This document shows, piece by piece, positions 37,173 through 49,677 of a DNA stretch of 64,000 nt. Made by a program: the position numbers and the translations under genes. Numbering within the stretch: position 1 is the stretch's first letter; each line of letters opens with the position of its first letter. Below the pieces are notes generated by a model, which saw only the letters and a list, made by a program, of their open reading frames with translations, did not search any database and was not told where the DNA came from. This DNA comes from Fasciolopsis buskii (lineage: Eukaryota > Platyhelminthes > Trematoda > Plagiorchiida > Fasciolidae): assembly GCA_008360955.1 (NCBI GenBank), contig LUCM01000147.1:79621-143620 (forward strand). Direction: 5' to 3'.

Positions 37173-40100
37173 AAGGAATTGAGGAGAAATCAGAAAGTGA
37201 TCCGTGACGTATGCATTTGCGATACCCTGTTCAAAACATGTGAACTTTTTTACTCCGGGATGTGAACCAAACAGACCATCAGAAATGACCAGAGGCAGGC
37301 ACAATGATTCTGAGTAAATGTCTTTGATAAACCCATTTTGGGCAATAGAAGATTAATTCAATTTGACAATATAAAAAGAACATGATATTTAGTTAATAAG
37401 TTACGTTGGTGGTCAGGCAATCAATAGGACAGTTCGAATATGAATATTTTACGACTGGTATCCTCCTCATTGAGTTGGTCATCCACTAAGTTGACAGATT
37501 TTACCCCGTAGCAACCTTATTTCCGAATCGGTGTGCAACTGCTACTTTGTACCTAGAAAATAAGTAAACGAGGATGATAAAAAAATAGAACATTCTCATG
37601 GACACGCACCACGGTAGGAGTAATCCACCAATTGATCTCATTCCAGTCAAATTAATTGGATTGAAGTTTCTATCACGCGTGATTCTACACTCAGCGGATG
37701 ATATTTTTCATCTAAAATGAGTTGCTCTAGAAATTGGAAAAATGTGGAACAAAACAAATGAATAGATAAATTAGAAAGCCATGATATTATAAAATAATTT
37801 GATTTCTAATCACTTAGATAAACGATAACTCCATTTCCTCTCTCTGTCACCCATCCGTGATAGCCCATCGTTTCAGATCACGTGGCCCAACGGTGGGCAT
37901 ACAACTGGGTGGAAAAAAGTGTAACTAGATTTCAGTACTCCACATGACTGGAATAACTAACATGCAAACAAAATATTCGCAAATGAATTATAAACTTCCA
38001 CACAACGATTGTTTATTCGTATTTCGATAGATGTTCTATGTCCGTTTTTCGAGATACGGAATAAGGGTGCTTTTAAGCTATCAGTTCTCAACTTTTTTCA
38101 TACTTTCGTCTTCTAAATTAGACCATAATTAGAAGTGCCTTAAAACAAAACCAGCCATTTTTGACCCCCAATTATTGTTGCTCACGAACAAGGTAAACAA
38201 ACTGTAGTAGCTTTAACGTCCTCGATAGCCGAAATTAAAAGCGTAATCAAGATCTGAACTGCCCTGCACAGGAATAGTCGGAAAAAACAAATCACAGATG
38301 ATAAATGCAATTTCACCTTCGATTTTGACTGATCTTGAGTACTGTCATACCAAACCAGTTACAAATGACGATAAAAATGCAAGCGCATTCATTATAATAG
38401 CAGGCTCGTGATCCGAGTTATTCGTTAAACCATCGGTCGTAAACTTCGGTGAACATGTGCCCTCTCCATTTCAGTCTATAGCAGTACCCGTCCCCATCGC
38501 CGGGAACACTTCGTGCAAGCAAATGGCTTTGAGATTAGATATTCACCTTTGATCACTTGTCCTTAAACCGATACAGCTGTCACTCGCCTTCGTCCCAGAA
38601 ACACTCAGAGAGGCCGAGAAAGTTAAGCCTGACAGGATTTGATTGCCAAAATTTTTCATTGCGTAACCAACGGTAAAATGTCATCTAACCTGAAATGTTT
38701 CATCTTCCAAAGATCTGCTCTTTTATGAAGCTTAAGTGCACTTATGTGGATGGTATCTAGAACTGAACTTCCCAAAGCGGATTCAAAATGGCCAGCTTCC
38801 ATTTGAGAAGAAAATACTCTTACTACTGAACTGTCACTCGCTTGTTTTCATCAATTTTTTAGCCGCAAAATACAAGAAATGATGAGTAGCCAGTCAAGGT
38901 TTGTAAGGTGGAACAGGTTGAATGACGCTAACAATGGAGAACGTTCTATTGGACACAGTATTTTTTGCTTTACAACTGCTGCTTGAGAAGCAGTGCGCAG
39001 TAAATATGACCAAACATTTGCTTAAATATGGATGTATGTGCGTGCATGCAACCTTGTGAATGTATACATTGGGCAAACAGAGTAAGCGCGTGACCGGAGA
39101 AATGACACAATGTCTGAACCCTGACTGTGTGAAATAGGCACAAATTGGATGAGATGTAGGCTAAGATACGAGTTCCAGTTGACCTAAGCTGTTCAGAAAC
39201 TTGCAGTTGTAAGAAATGCATTGAGTTAATAGCATAGTAATGACAAATTTCCAGTAATGACGAAAACCTGAATAAAAAAATCCGTAGGGCAGATTTAGGC
39301 AGTGGTGTCTAAAGAACCTGAGAAGCTGGAGAAACGCCAGCTCAAGTTTCAAGGAGGATGAGACTTGAAATGCACTGAATGATAGTAAAAGCATTCATTT
39401 CATTATCAATAAAACTTCACTCACTATTACAATAATTATTATTACTCTTGGTATTACTGGGGGAACTTGGTGACGTAACATGAGAGATACTATTGCCACA
39501 TCTAAGCAACTGACGGTTCTTTTTATAGAAGAAATATAGCGTTATTTCTCTGCGGTATTTAAACTTGCAAACAAATGAGTTTGGGTTGTTCATTTGACTC
39601 TTCTCCGTCTCTTGCACATCGGAATCCTTGATATATGCCTGAAAAGAATTTCCCATTTTATCCGATAAATTTTTATCACTTTCTAATACCACGGCAAACA
39701 AATTCTAGACGCAATCAGCAAAGCAAAAGGTGATTTAAATGTTTGCCTTGAAACATCGACATCCAACTCAGCGCCGAAATCTTGGTAACATTGTAAAGCT
39801 GCTGCATTTATGTTGGAAAGCATCAATGTCAAACATTCATTTAACATTCCGTTAAAATGGAATCGGCCGCAAGTAAGTACATATAAATGTCTGTGTTTAC
39901 ATTTTTATAATGAAACTTAGTCACAGCGAAAGGAAATTTGTTCATCTATAATGGTGCTGCCTGCCAATATCGAGACTATTTCCCTGCTCTCAATGGTATG
40001 GAAAAACCTGACCTGCTAGAAAGCAACCGGGGCACTGAATTGTCGTAAAACCAGATCAGAAAAGGTCTTCAAACACACGAAGTACCTTCTGTAAAACACG

Positions 40101-41605
40101 TCTTCGAAAATCATATATCTGCAGAGCTATTCTACCTTACTGATTATGTTCCATTGGATTACCCCAAGTTGATTTTGACTGGGGATTGCCTATTTTCTCG
40201 CAGAGGAATTCGAAATTGAAAGAAGCAAACAGGATATATTCTTATTCCGATATTCAACGCCATAAAGCTTGCATGTGATCTAGCGCTCAAAAAAGCAAAA
40301 CTCCAACTGGGAGTCTGTTTCTTCGAACAAAATTTCAAACAGTCCTGTGTTCTACTTAGTGCCAACTGTAATTACTGAACAACTAAACTGATGAGCCATA
40401 GACTGCCATGTTTATTATATATTTTCTAAAGTAAACAACGGGTTTGAGAGGGTTCAGAAATGAACCAAGTTTCGGTGTTGGCTTCGAGCTCGCTCTCAAT
40501 TGCCAGTCGCAAATAGTCATCCAGAAGAATTCAGTTCCAAATGACTTCTGGCTAATCGCCTGGATTTCCTCTAGAGACTGATAATGTTAGATTTCAATGG
40601 AATTTTGACGGGGACAATGGAGCTAAACAGGGGAGCAGGAATCGGAATCTCTGACCTTGAAACTGGCACAAAACCTCATAAGACCTTATCAAATCTACTG
40701 TAACAAGGAGTCGAGAGGTAGCTTGTTAACGACCCCCCACCAAGGTGATCAGCAGCTGGGGTTTCCAACCGTTGGCTTTTGAGATGAGAGACATTTAATA
40801 CACTTAACCATTAACGGTTGTTTGTCCAATAACCACTGGCTATCGTTCAGTTGCCTCCAGCTGACCTGGATTTGGATAAATCCAGGATTTTCAGCGATAC
40901 GTATTGCAAACGAGCATATCACTTGGGAATTGCGTGAGGCAGAAACATACCTATATTGGTTAGCTTGAATTTTATCCACCGCTGAAATCCAGGTGGTCAA
41001 ATGCCTGCTTGTTGCAATCAAGTTCGTGGATAGTAAAATCACCTCGGAGTTCCTTGAAGGTGGTCAGAGGCCAGCAAACGATATTTGTCAGCTACTGAGC
41101 AATAGCCACGGGCGGTCGTAAATGACAAATAATCTGTGGTAAACAAGTGGGACCGGATTTGTTATGGAGTAGAAAACGGTCAGATTGAAGGAATTTTCAG
41201 TGCCGACATTTGCTATTGCAAACGTCTGGCAGTTTTTCCTGTTCGGATTGTTTCGTTATGGGTTCTGATGGTTACAAAAATGAATCGATAACAACTCAAA
41301 AGCCAAAATTAACAGTAAAATTAAATTTCGTCTTCTTATAGATCACAAAGAATGTGAACCAACAATTTTCAACTAACTGAATCTGTGCTTGAATTGTCAC
41401 GACGTGTGGATGCATCGTTCCGTTACGTTCGAATGTGTGTATGTGCATCTGACAGGACTGCGTGATTAACCCAGTTTTCAACAAATTATCTCACGTGCAC
41501 GTAGCGTGAGCGTCCATCGACGGCGACGGTAGATGATATCGCCAAACCACTTGTCCACAATCCGGTCCATTCATTCCTCTGTGATGATCACGTGATTGGA
41601 GCTTT
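37173..41605. other. No recognised gene
   Basis: AT-rich, with open frames up to 97 codons and no motif. The stretch from 37,200 to 38,880 has almost no open frame above 60 codons. Confidence 0.55.
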
Positions 41606-41700
41606 CTGATTAGCCGAGTGGCAGCGGTTGCTCTCACTATCGAGCGCGGTGTGATTTAGTGTTCCCATTTCTGATCGCTTGTAATAGTTTTGGACAAACG
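41606..41700 (+). repeat. tRNA-like SINE head
   Basis: TAGCCGAGTGG (41,611-41,621) is a perfect A box of the kind seen in leucine or serine tRNAs. A GCTC/GAGC pair about 20 bases on could be a remnant anticodon stem. A decayed B box (GGTGTGATTTA) begins at 41,648. The tRNA-like fold is not complete, so this is read as the head of an old SINE copy. Confidence 0.45.
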
Positions 41701-44118
41701 AATGCGCAAACTGGAACACAGACTTCATGGTTGAGGGTTGGCTGAGTACAGTTCAACTAAACATTAACAATAAAAAAATCCACACAAGGATTAACTTTTG
41801 ATGTAAGGTGATCTGGATAGTAAAACCTGTCCTCGTTTCAATACATAATCTTCACGGCCAAAACTCAGGAAATTTAGCTTGCTATTTGGGTTCCAACCGC
41901 CTAAGGTTTCGGGGTAGTAAGGTCAACCAAGATTTTGGAGAAAGAAAGCTGCGAATAAACTGATATCGACCTCAGGGGAATGCAACTGCCGTGAACCGAT
42001 CAGTTTGATTTCACCCTCAACGACAGACTAACGTTATGTGAACGACAATATTCCGCATTCGAATCCACCCACTTGACGGTGTAGGTCATGATGGGTTATT
42101 TTATCACTGGATCTCATTTGGGCTGCCACAAATGTGCAAGAATGCTTTTCGTTGAATAGTTTATCCGACTAATCACGGGAATGGTCGGACAGCAAAGTGC
42201 CAGGGATGCAAGTTTTATGATGAACCATACATAGGAAACTTACAACATTCAATGCGTTAGTTAACTGCTCAATTAAGATGTACCTTTGATAGTTACTTCC
42301 CAGGGTAAACTTCGTTTAAGTGTGATTGGGATTCAAAAGAGCAACGTAATGAATAGGGACTGCTTTACCCGTATTCCAAACCCGATGGTTCATTCACTTG
42401 GACGGCAAGCCCCAGAACTTAATAGCTGGGTGGAAATGTATTTATGTTTGCATTGAAAAAACATCGGTCAATGGATCTTATTTGTAATGTTTGAAATACG
42501 GGAACATAGCGTAGTCGATTGTTCGACCGGCCTCTTTCTAACCTAAACATCGGGTTAGCAGACCTTTTTGTTCCTGTCCTCATTCTGGGTGAGTGATGTT
42601 CAAAGCTCCATTCTAACAGATGTTTGACTGTGCGGCCATTTAATGTTGTATTTGCTCAATGTGATCTATTCATCCAGTAAGCGGACTCACCACAGCAATC
42701 GAAACAAAGAGAAAGCGAAAGTGAATTCGAAAGCAAAACGAATAGGCTACTTCATCAAAAGGTGTCTCAGTGATTAACTTTCATGAATCTGATTTTTCAC
42801 AAAGCTCCGCTGTATCATGCCAAAATATCTCCACACGTGTCCGCCGTGAAAATCCAGTAGTGATCCGTTTGGTGGTTATGGAACTCGGCGGAACATTCAG
42901 AAAAGGATGCTGCATTTCACCTACAACTTGACCATTTTCGGGATTTGTCACCACTTAATCAATTATGCTAAGCTCATAGGGAGATTTCGAACTCGTGAGT
43001 CATGAAGCAAGTCGATATTACAACAAACCCAAAGGAAATTCCTAGCGAATCATTTGAACGCTCTGAAAAGGATGAAAACTACAAATGAAGCGTCACTGTC
43101 TTCAAACGCTACTCATGATACTACATGAAATTAAACCAAATTTCATGATGATTGAAGCTACTGACTTCCACCCCAGTCCTTAGTTGGAATCGGCTGGCGC
43201 CTGGCAATTGTCACCATTACCTCATGTAATGAAAACAATTTATTGTCGTTGTCGATATTTTTAGTTATGTAATGAGAACTGACTGCACATTTTTGTCTGC
43301 TGGTTTCTATGGCCGATGGAAATTTCTTGATGCATCACTAAGACAATACCGAGCTCGATCAAGTAAACCAAGCACGAAAACAGATAACCGCTCATACTAT
43401 GACGAGCACCAGCTAATACGTCGGTGTTTTGTCTAGACCAAAAAACGCCAAGCCATACCCAAGGATACCGTACACACCCATGGAGTGACCCAAAGTTGCT
43501 GAAGGGCAAACATAAATCAAACCTTCGGCTTCTTATAAAATTTGAAAGAATGAGTAATAACGAATCTAAAAAATGACAGCAACTATAACCATTTCACTTC
43601 CCTTCTCATTCAGTATGCAGGATATTCTTTACGAAGGGGCCGTGATCGCTGAAACGCTGCTGGAGTGGGACATCGCAGTATCCTGAGCTTTCGCAATTCG
43701 AAAACCAAATTTATTTTTGCTCCTCCATTCCATTCGTTCAGTACTCGTTTCCTACCTCATTATCGGTCGCCTTGCTTTGGCGCAGTTAGCTCGGTACGAT
43801 TAGTATGCAAACTGGGATATTTTCATCTCGCTTATTTCATTATTTCTTAATTATTATGCGTTATGCTCACGTGTTACCAGTGTTGCTCTTCTGTTTTGAA
43901 ATTCAAACACCGCGGTCGTTAGATCTACACACTTCCGTCGGTCTTTTCGATTCTAGTTTATTCCCGCCTTGCTGAATCAAGCAAGAGCGATCAAATCATC
44001 CCGGTTACTTGTTGTGGATCAGGTCAAATAGGCCTAACCGACTGCTTAGTCTCTTGACTCATTGTCTCTTTACCATATCGAAGATCGTTCCCGTGCGCCT
44101 CTAGGCGTGCCAGGTGAG
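41701..44118. other. No recognised gene
   Basis: Open frames up to 82 codons with no motif. Nothing structural noted. Confidence 0.5.
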
Positions 44119-44395
44119 TCATATCACTTCCACTTTGCCCCAAGACTGGGGCTGATTCTCTCCTTGCCCGACCGGTTTGCAGTTGATCAGATTCAAGCCC
44201 CGTCCGTCTTTCACCAGATTCCAATCAGTCCTTTCATCCGGACATAATCCACTCTCAGTGATGGATGATTCATCACAAGAAACACTATGGGTCTGGCAAG
44301 TCTGGCACAGGCTGGCAGCTTCGTCTTGTAACGTCCGAGTCGGATCTGTGGAACTTTCGTAGGAAAAGATGCTTGCTTTCACGGGGGGCATCATT
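44119..44395 (-). CDS. Candidate exon on the minus strand, unknown protein
   Basis: Read on the minus strand, TTTAGATTCCCAG ends at 44,396 and an open frame follows for 92 codons, polar and rich in Ser, Thr, Asp and Cys (for example CQTCQTHSVSCDESS). Plus-strand frames overlap it. No family is recognised, and the donor is uncertain. Confidence 0.2.
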
Positions 44396-44504
44396 CTGGG
44401 AATCTAAATATTCATCTGTTAGAGTTTGCTAGTGCCAAGTCAGTTTTGGTATTCATGCCTTGTTCCCCATTCTTTCCCTTATGGTGGCCGCAACAGCTAT
44501 TCAC

Positions 44505-44701
44505 ATTTCAATACGAAATAAACTAGCTTGAGAATGAGCATTTGTGAACAATCGTCTGTCATTGGTTCCGCTACATTTTGCCATGTTTTATTATGGTTGT
44601 GCACACTAAAAGAGCGAACTGACGATTCTTCTTGGAGTGTTAGTTCTGGGACATCCCATGATATCAAGACATTCGCCAGCACAGCTGCTGACATGAATAC
44701 T
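44505..44701 (-). CDS. Candidate exon on the minus strand, unknown protein
   Basis: Read on the minus strand, TTCTGCTTTCTCTGACAG ends at 44,702 and is one of the better 3' splice sites in the window. The frame after it is open for about 65 codons (LISWDVPELTLQEESS) to a weak GTGAAT donor. It lies upstream, in transcription order, of the other minus-strand candidate at 44,119-44,395. An Ig- or fibronectin-like fold is possible from the alternating pattern, but this is only a guess. Confidence 0.24.
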
Positions 44702-44948
44702 CTGTCAGAGAAAGCAGAATTACCTAACTACGGACATTCAGCGTAGCGTGATTCACCAACCACAAACTCATCGAAGAATCACATGATGTCCACGTGCAGG
44801 TCAGGTGACAATGCATTCTAAGGCTTTAAGGACTCTTGCAGCTACCAGCCAACCAATCAGAATGGAGACTACCCGGAAGAAAAAACCAGAAACACTCAAC
44901 CATAGATACCGGTTTGAAAGTGTTTTAGAAATATTATTTCAGTATGTT

Positions 44949-44972
44949 CAATATATATGCATATATATACGG
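44949..44972. repeat. (TA)n simple repeat with a central GC
   Basis: A short AT-alternating tract around ATATGCATATAT. Confidence 0.8.
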
Positions 44973-47900
44973 ATATGTTGCGAATAAGTCATACGGTGAC
45001 AACTGAATCATCAAAGAATCTTATTCCTTTGTTTGAGGCAATCACAGCACAGAGGTACCGAAACTTGGCAGATTAAACTGAATAGTCGAAATAAACCCCT
45101 TGCAGCTCACAATTTTATTTTGCATGAAGACATCTAGTGAAAAAAATAACGTTGCTAGTAATCAGTGCAACATGCATACTTAAAATCGCCGTGTCCCTTT
45201 GGTTGTGTGACAGTTAGTGCTGGCTGGTAAGATTACTGAGTTTCGGCTCACGCTGATCTTTCCTTTTGTTCTCTTACTTTCCAGGTAGGTCAACGAATCC
45301 CGTCGATAATCACCATCCCATTGCGCACGGCATCCCCATATTATGAACCGAATTTATCCTGTGGTTCAACGTCTACCAAGTTTCCAGTACTGCTTTAGGT
45401 GCCACTGTTCTGTTGCACAATTGTTACAGGTAGCAAATGAATCCGTAACTGATTGCTCTGGTCTAACCCGAAGAATGACAGAGTCAAATCACATTTCTGT
45501 ATACACAGTAATAGGCTGTGACTAATTGGGGTGTGCCCAATAGTGATGAGTCGTGGATACCAGTTGATTACAAACTTTTGGTGACAATGATTTTACAGTC
45601 ATAACTTGTACATCCAAGATGAAAGAAAATGACTCCGAAAAAATCAAACATGGAAGATTATCAAACGGGAGGATGAACAGAATGAACTCACATCAACTTT
45701 GTAAAACTCCACAACAAGCGGCGCATAAATTTTCACAATTTCTGCCCATTTTAACCACAAAAATGAATTACGTAACCCAACTCTCATCCGTTTTTTTTCA
45801 CGGTAGCAGAATCTATTCATCCGCTAATCATGTCTTCCATTTCCCATCTTTGGACCGAAGTGTGGGAGAGAGCAGAAGACCCTTTGAATGATCAACGAAT
45901 AAAGTCCCACTGATTTTGGCGTGGTAGCATCATTACGGTTAGTGAAAAATAACAGTGAAATTAAAACGATAGGTCTATGGAATTTGCTACCTTATATACA
46001 GTAGAATTGAGTCAGTTGCCAAATGGTAGCGATCCGAAGAAAAAAGAAGAGCTTGACTGACTTAGTTTCTGGGGCGTCCTCACGTCGAGTGACCACTTAT
46101 ACTCGTTTGCTGCTTCATACGCTGTGACTTTCCTCGAAAACGAGGTAAGTTGAATTTAAGGAGATGATCAAACATTTATTAGGCAAAAATGGACGATAAT
46201 GCCCTATTTGTTCTTGATCTAACTTATTATGCTCACCTTGGTACAAACAGACCTACTGTCAACCCTGAGCTGACAAATCAGTTGCTTGGACCATAATCCA
46301 AAATACTTTGTGTTCACCTGAGAGGGCAAGCAGTTCTGTCCAAACAATTATAAAATGTGAGCAAATTGCATACAATACTCAATATTAATTACTCATTGCT
46401 GCTAAGTCAGTTGCAATCCACCCCAGGTACATGGATCGCTCAGAGAGACAAAGGTGACACTGGATGAACCAGAATGGCTGCTAACCGCAGTTCCCCCACA
46501 ACACAGTTAATGCATAATTAATTAATAAAGACATCAGCAGTCACACGCAGCATGTAGACTACGGTGAAAAGACCAGAACGGAGCGGGTACTCCAAGGCAG
46601 TCGTCTGCTTTGTTTTTGGCACCCGAGTAGTACACCACCTACTGGCAAAAAATAGAGTAGGATGGACAACTAATAACGTGAATAGCTTACAATTTTTTCT
46701 TTCATATTTCCCCCTTAATGCTTTCGTCGGTAACCATATGTTTGACAGTTTTTTATCGAAGTACCAGTTGCATTGTGCATTTATACCTATGAACAGCTCA
46801 GATATCGGAAGTTTCGATGTGATATGAAGCCTTGGAATGTGCGCGAGTCACTTGAAGAAGTCCGGTTCAGTTTTGTGCCGACCTGCTTAGAAAAAAAAAC
46901 AACCAATGAGAACCGCGGAGAAAAGCAGTTGTGAAATCCAAGCATTCCTCGAAACAGAATGAACGGAATGTATTTCACCAATCGGGATATCTCCAATTCT
47001 GCACACAAACGCATGAGTCGAAAAAAATTATTCGAACGTGTCTCCCAACTTCTGTGGTCTTCTCGTTATCTTCGTCTGCGTAGCTTGAGCAATCCGTGTC
47101 CACTCGTTACTGTGACTGAGCGAAATCCGTATACTTATTTCTAGTTCAAATCTTTCGAAAATACAGGCCCGTCGAATCGAATGTTAAACCGCTGATGCAT
47201 TCAACACGTATTTGGGGTACATTTTAATGCCATTGCTTTTGCGAGATATTGTGACATGTACTGAAGTCAAAAACCAATAATAGAATAGGGTGTTCGTTGG
47301 ATGTTCTCATCGAAGCTCATGCCATGAACTGCAAATATGAGATTGTAAGGTTGGTTTGCTTGTTACGCGTAATGTACTACGGTTGGAGTAATGTCACACC
47401 TTGTGATGTATTACTTAAGCTGTTTCGTTAGTAATAGAGTGGCCTTATGACATTGTCTGGGTATATTTAGAAGACTTTGGAAATCCGAAGCTGTTCAATA
47501 TCTGTTTCGAAATTTTCTTTGTTGATGCACCCAGATTGTCGTTCCTCATTGGCTTAACCCAGAATGTTATCAAGCATGGATTTCTACGGACAGAATTATC
47601 TTTGTCTAGGCTAGCACTTTCGGTTTACGACACATTCTTCAGTTTCACTCCAACATGTGGTATTCTCGATTGTTTCTTAGGCTCACACGGTAAGCGTTCG
47701 CCATGAACTGACTACGGCCGAGGGAATTTTAGATGAGTACCGTTGTACGATCAACCTATTTAAGAGAAGCAGAAAACCACTTATTTTGAATAGCGGTTCA
47801 AAAGAACAAAGTGTTGTTCAACTTCCCAGTTCGCGGACATTTTTCCCACTTATCAGCTACATGTTGGTCACGTATCTTACTGTTTTCTGGAATGTACTTT

Positions 47901-49511
47901 TTGAAAACGTTGTTTGTTTTCATAGAGGTTAACGTGAAACACCGAACTCATATGCGACTCCCGAATAGCGTTGGTCTCTCAAAAGCTACTCGTTCCGTCA
48001 GATAAGCATGTGGAGAAATCCATCCACAGACCGTAGTGCGCAAAGAACAAATCGTTTATTCATTTTTGTGACAAAGATTTTATATCCCGGAGGAGTTTTA
48101 ATTATGAAAAAATACCATTGATATTCTTGGTTTGTATCTAATACTTCGTCCAAAAAAAATGTTTCTTAAAAGTGCTTGCATCACATGATTTGTGGTCCCA
48201 GAGAAAATAACGAGGTCACGTGCTACAAGTGTTTGGGTTTCTCGTGCATCGCCTAAAACATTCAATGTTAATGAGTATCAGACTGTGATTTGAATTTAAA
48301 GCTGCCCAGCTCTATTTCAGTACGGCTGTCATGGTATTGTTTTGATGAATTTTGAGAAAATTAAGTGGAATTTATCTGCTTGAGAAGTGTTACAATTCGA
48401 ATAAGAAGCCCAACATAAGAAATACCCCCTCAATAGCATAAAAACGTAATAGCACACAATTTTTGATTAATCGGAACGCAAACGGAAAAAAGTGGAGTTT
48501 GGAAAGCGAGGTACCTACGTTACCTGGTGATCTAAGCCCCGCCATCTCGCAACATTGCCCTTTGTACGGGGAATTCCGTGTGGCTCGATAAAGTGGTATT
48601 CATTATTTATTCCTTGCATAACTACCAGCGATTTATGGTAGACGGTCATTCTAGAAATATTTCATTAATTTGTGCACGCACTGAGGTCGGGAATATTGTT
48701 GGTTTCCATATTGGCTGCTGATAAACGTGAGAGCAATTACTCAGCGTTCGAGTTTGATGGCACTAAAGAGTTACACCGATTTGGGGATTTCAATTACCTC
48801 TCAAACAAATCGTCGCTTTCCAGTGTTAGGCGAATTTAGTCAACAATCACGCGATCTCATTGTACATGGATCGTGGCTTCGGTCACTGATGGGAATGGCC
48901 ACCGGTGCGATCCAACGAGAAGTTTCAGATCGGAATTTTTCTCGAAAGAGCTGATGAGTTTCATCATCCATGCCATTACCGAGACCCTATTTCCGACTGG
49001 GAAACTCACACATCCTCCGACAGATATCCAACCTGCGTCTACAGCGTTGCAGAGGAAATAAAATGCCGAGCGGTCTTCCTGTGCATGTGCTGTCGCTCTG
49101 GTCAGACCATTCGGCTGGTGTGTGAGAACTGAAGAAGTCTTTAACATCCTGCATTAAGCCTCCGAATACATTAAATTGTGTGAATGAACAGTTGACTTAC
49201 CAGGAACCTGCGATTGTTGCGCACGCGTTTAATCTCACGAAATGTTCACGAATTCAGCTCAAAATGGGCCATGGACGGCAATTGCCTTAAGCACAAGCAC
49301 ATGAGCACAACCAGAAACAGTAAGGTTATGATGGGAAAACATCTCAGTTTGCATGGTAACGCTATCGAAACAATGGTGCCCGACAAATGGTTGATAATGA
49401 GGTAAAAATGGAAATAAATAAGGCTCCACAATTAACTGAGAACTGAATGAATAAAATCGAATCAGCAGAAGTGCTCTAGGTCAAGGCACTCCGAGTTAAG
49501 CTCCCTCCATT

Positions 49512-49534
49512 CCACCCCACCCCACCCCCCCCCG
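49512..49534. repeat. C-rich run
   Basis: CCACCCC units leading into a run of nine or more C. Simple sequence. Confidence 0.85.
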
Positions 49535-49616
49535 TTCATTTTATGACGATCAGGCAGATGCCAAGTATTTTAGCCTCTGATTTATGGTTGCCGTGCCCAA
49601 TCTACGAGTCACATAT

Positions 49617-49677
49617 TTTGTGTGTATGTGTGTGTATGTGTGTGTGTATGCATGTGCGTGTGCGTGTACGTGTGTGT
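49617..49677. repeat. (TG)n microsatellite, impure
   Basis: About 60 bases of TG interrupted regularly by TA, CA and CG steps. Confidence 0.92.

Noticed and set aside
41230..42130. B-box-like TTCGAATCC near 42,058
   Set aside because: No matching A box at the right distance on either strand.
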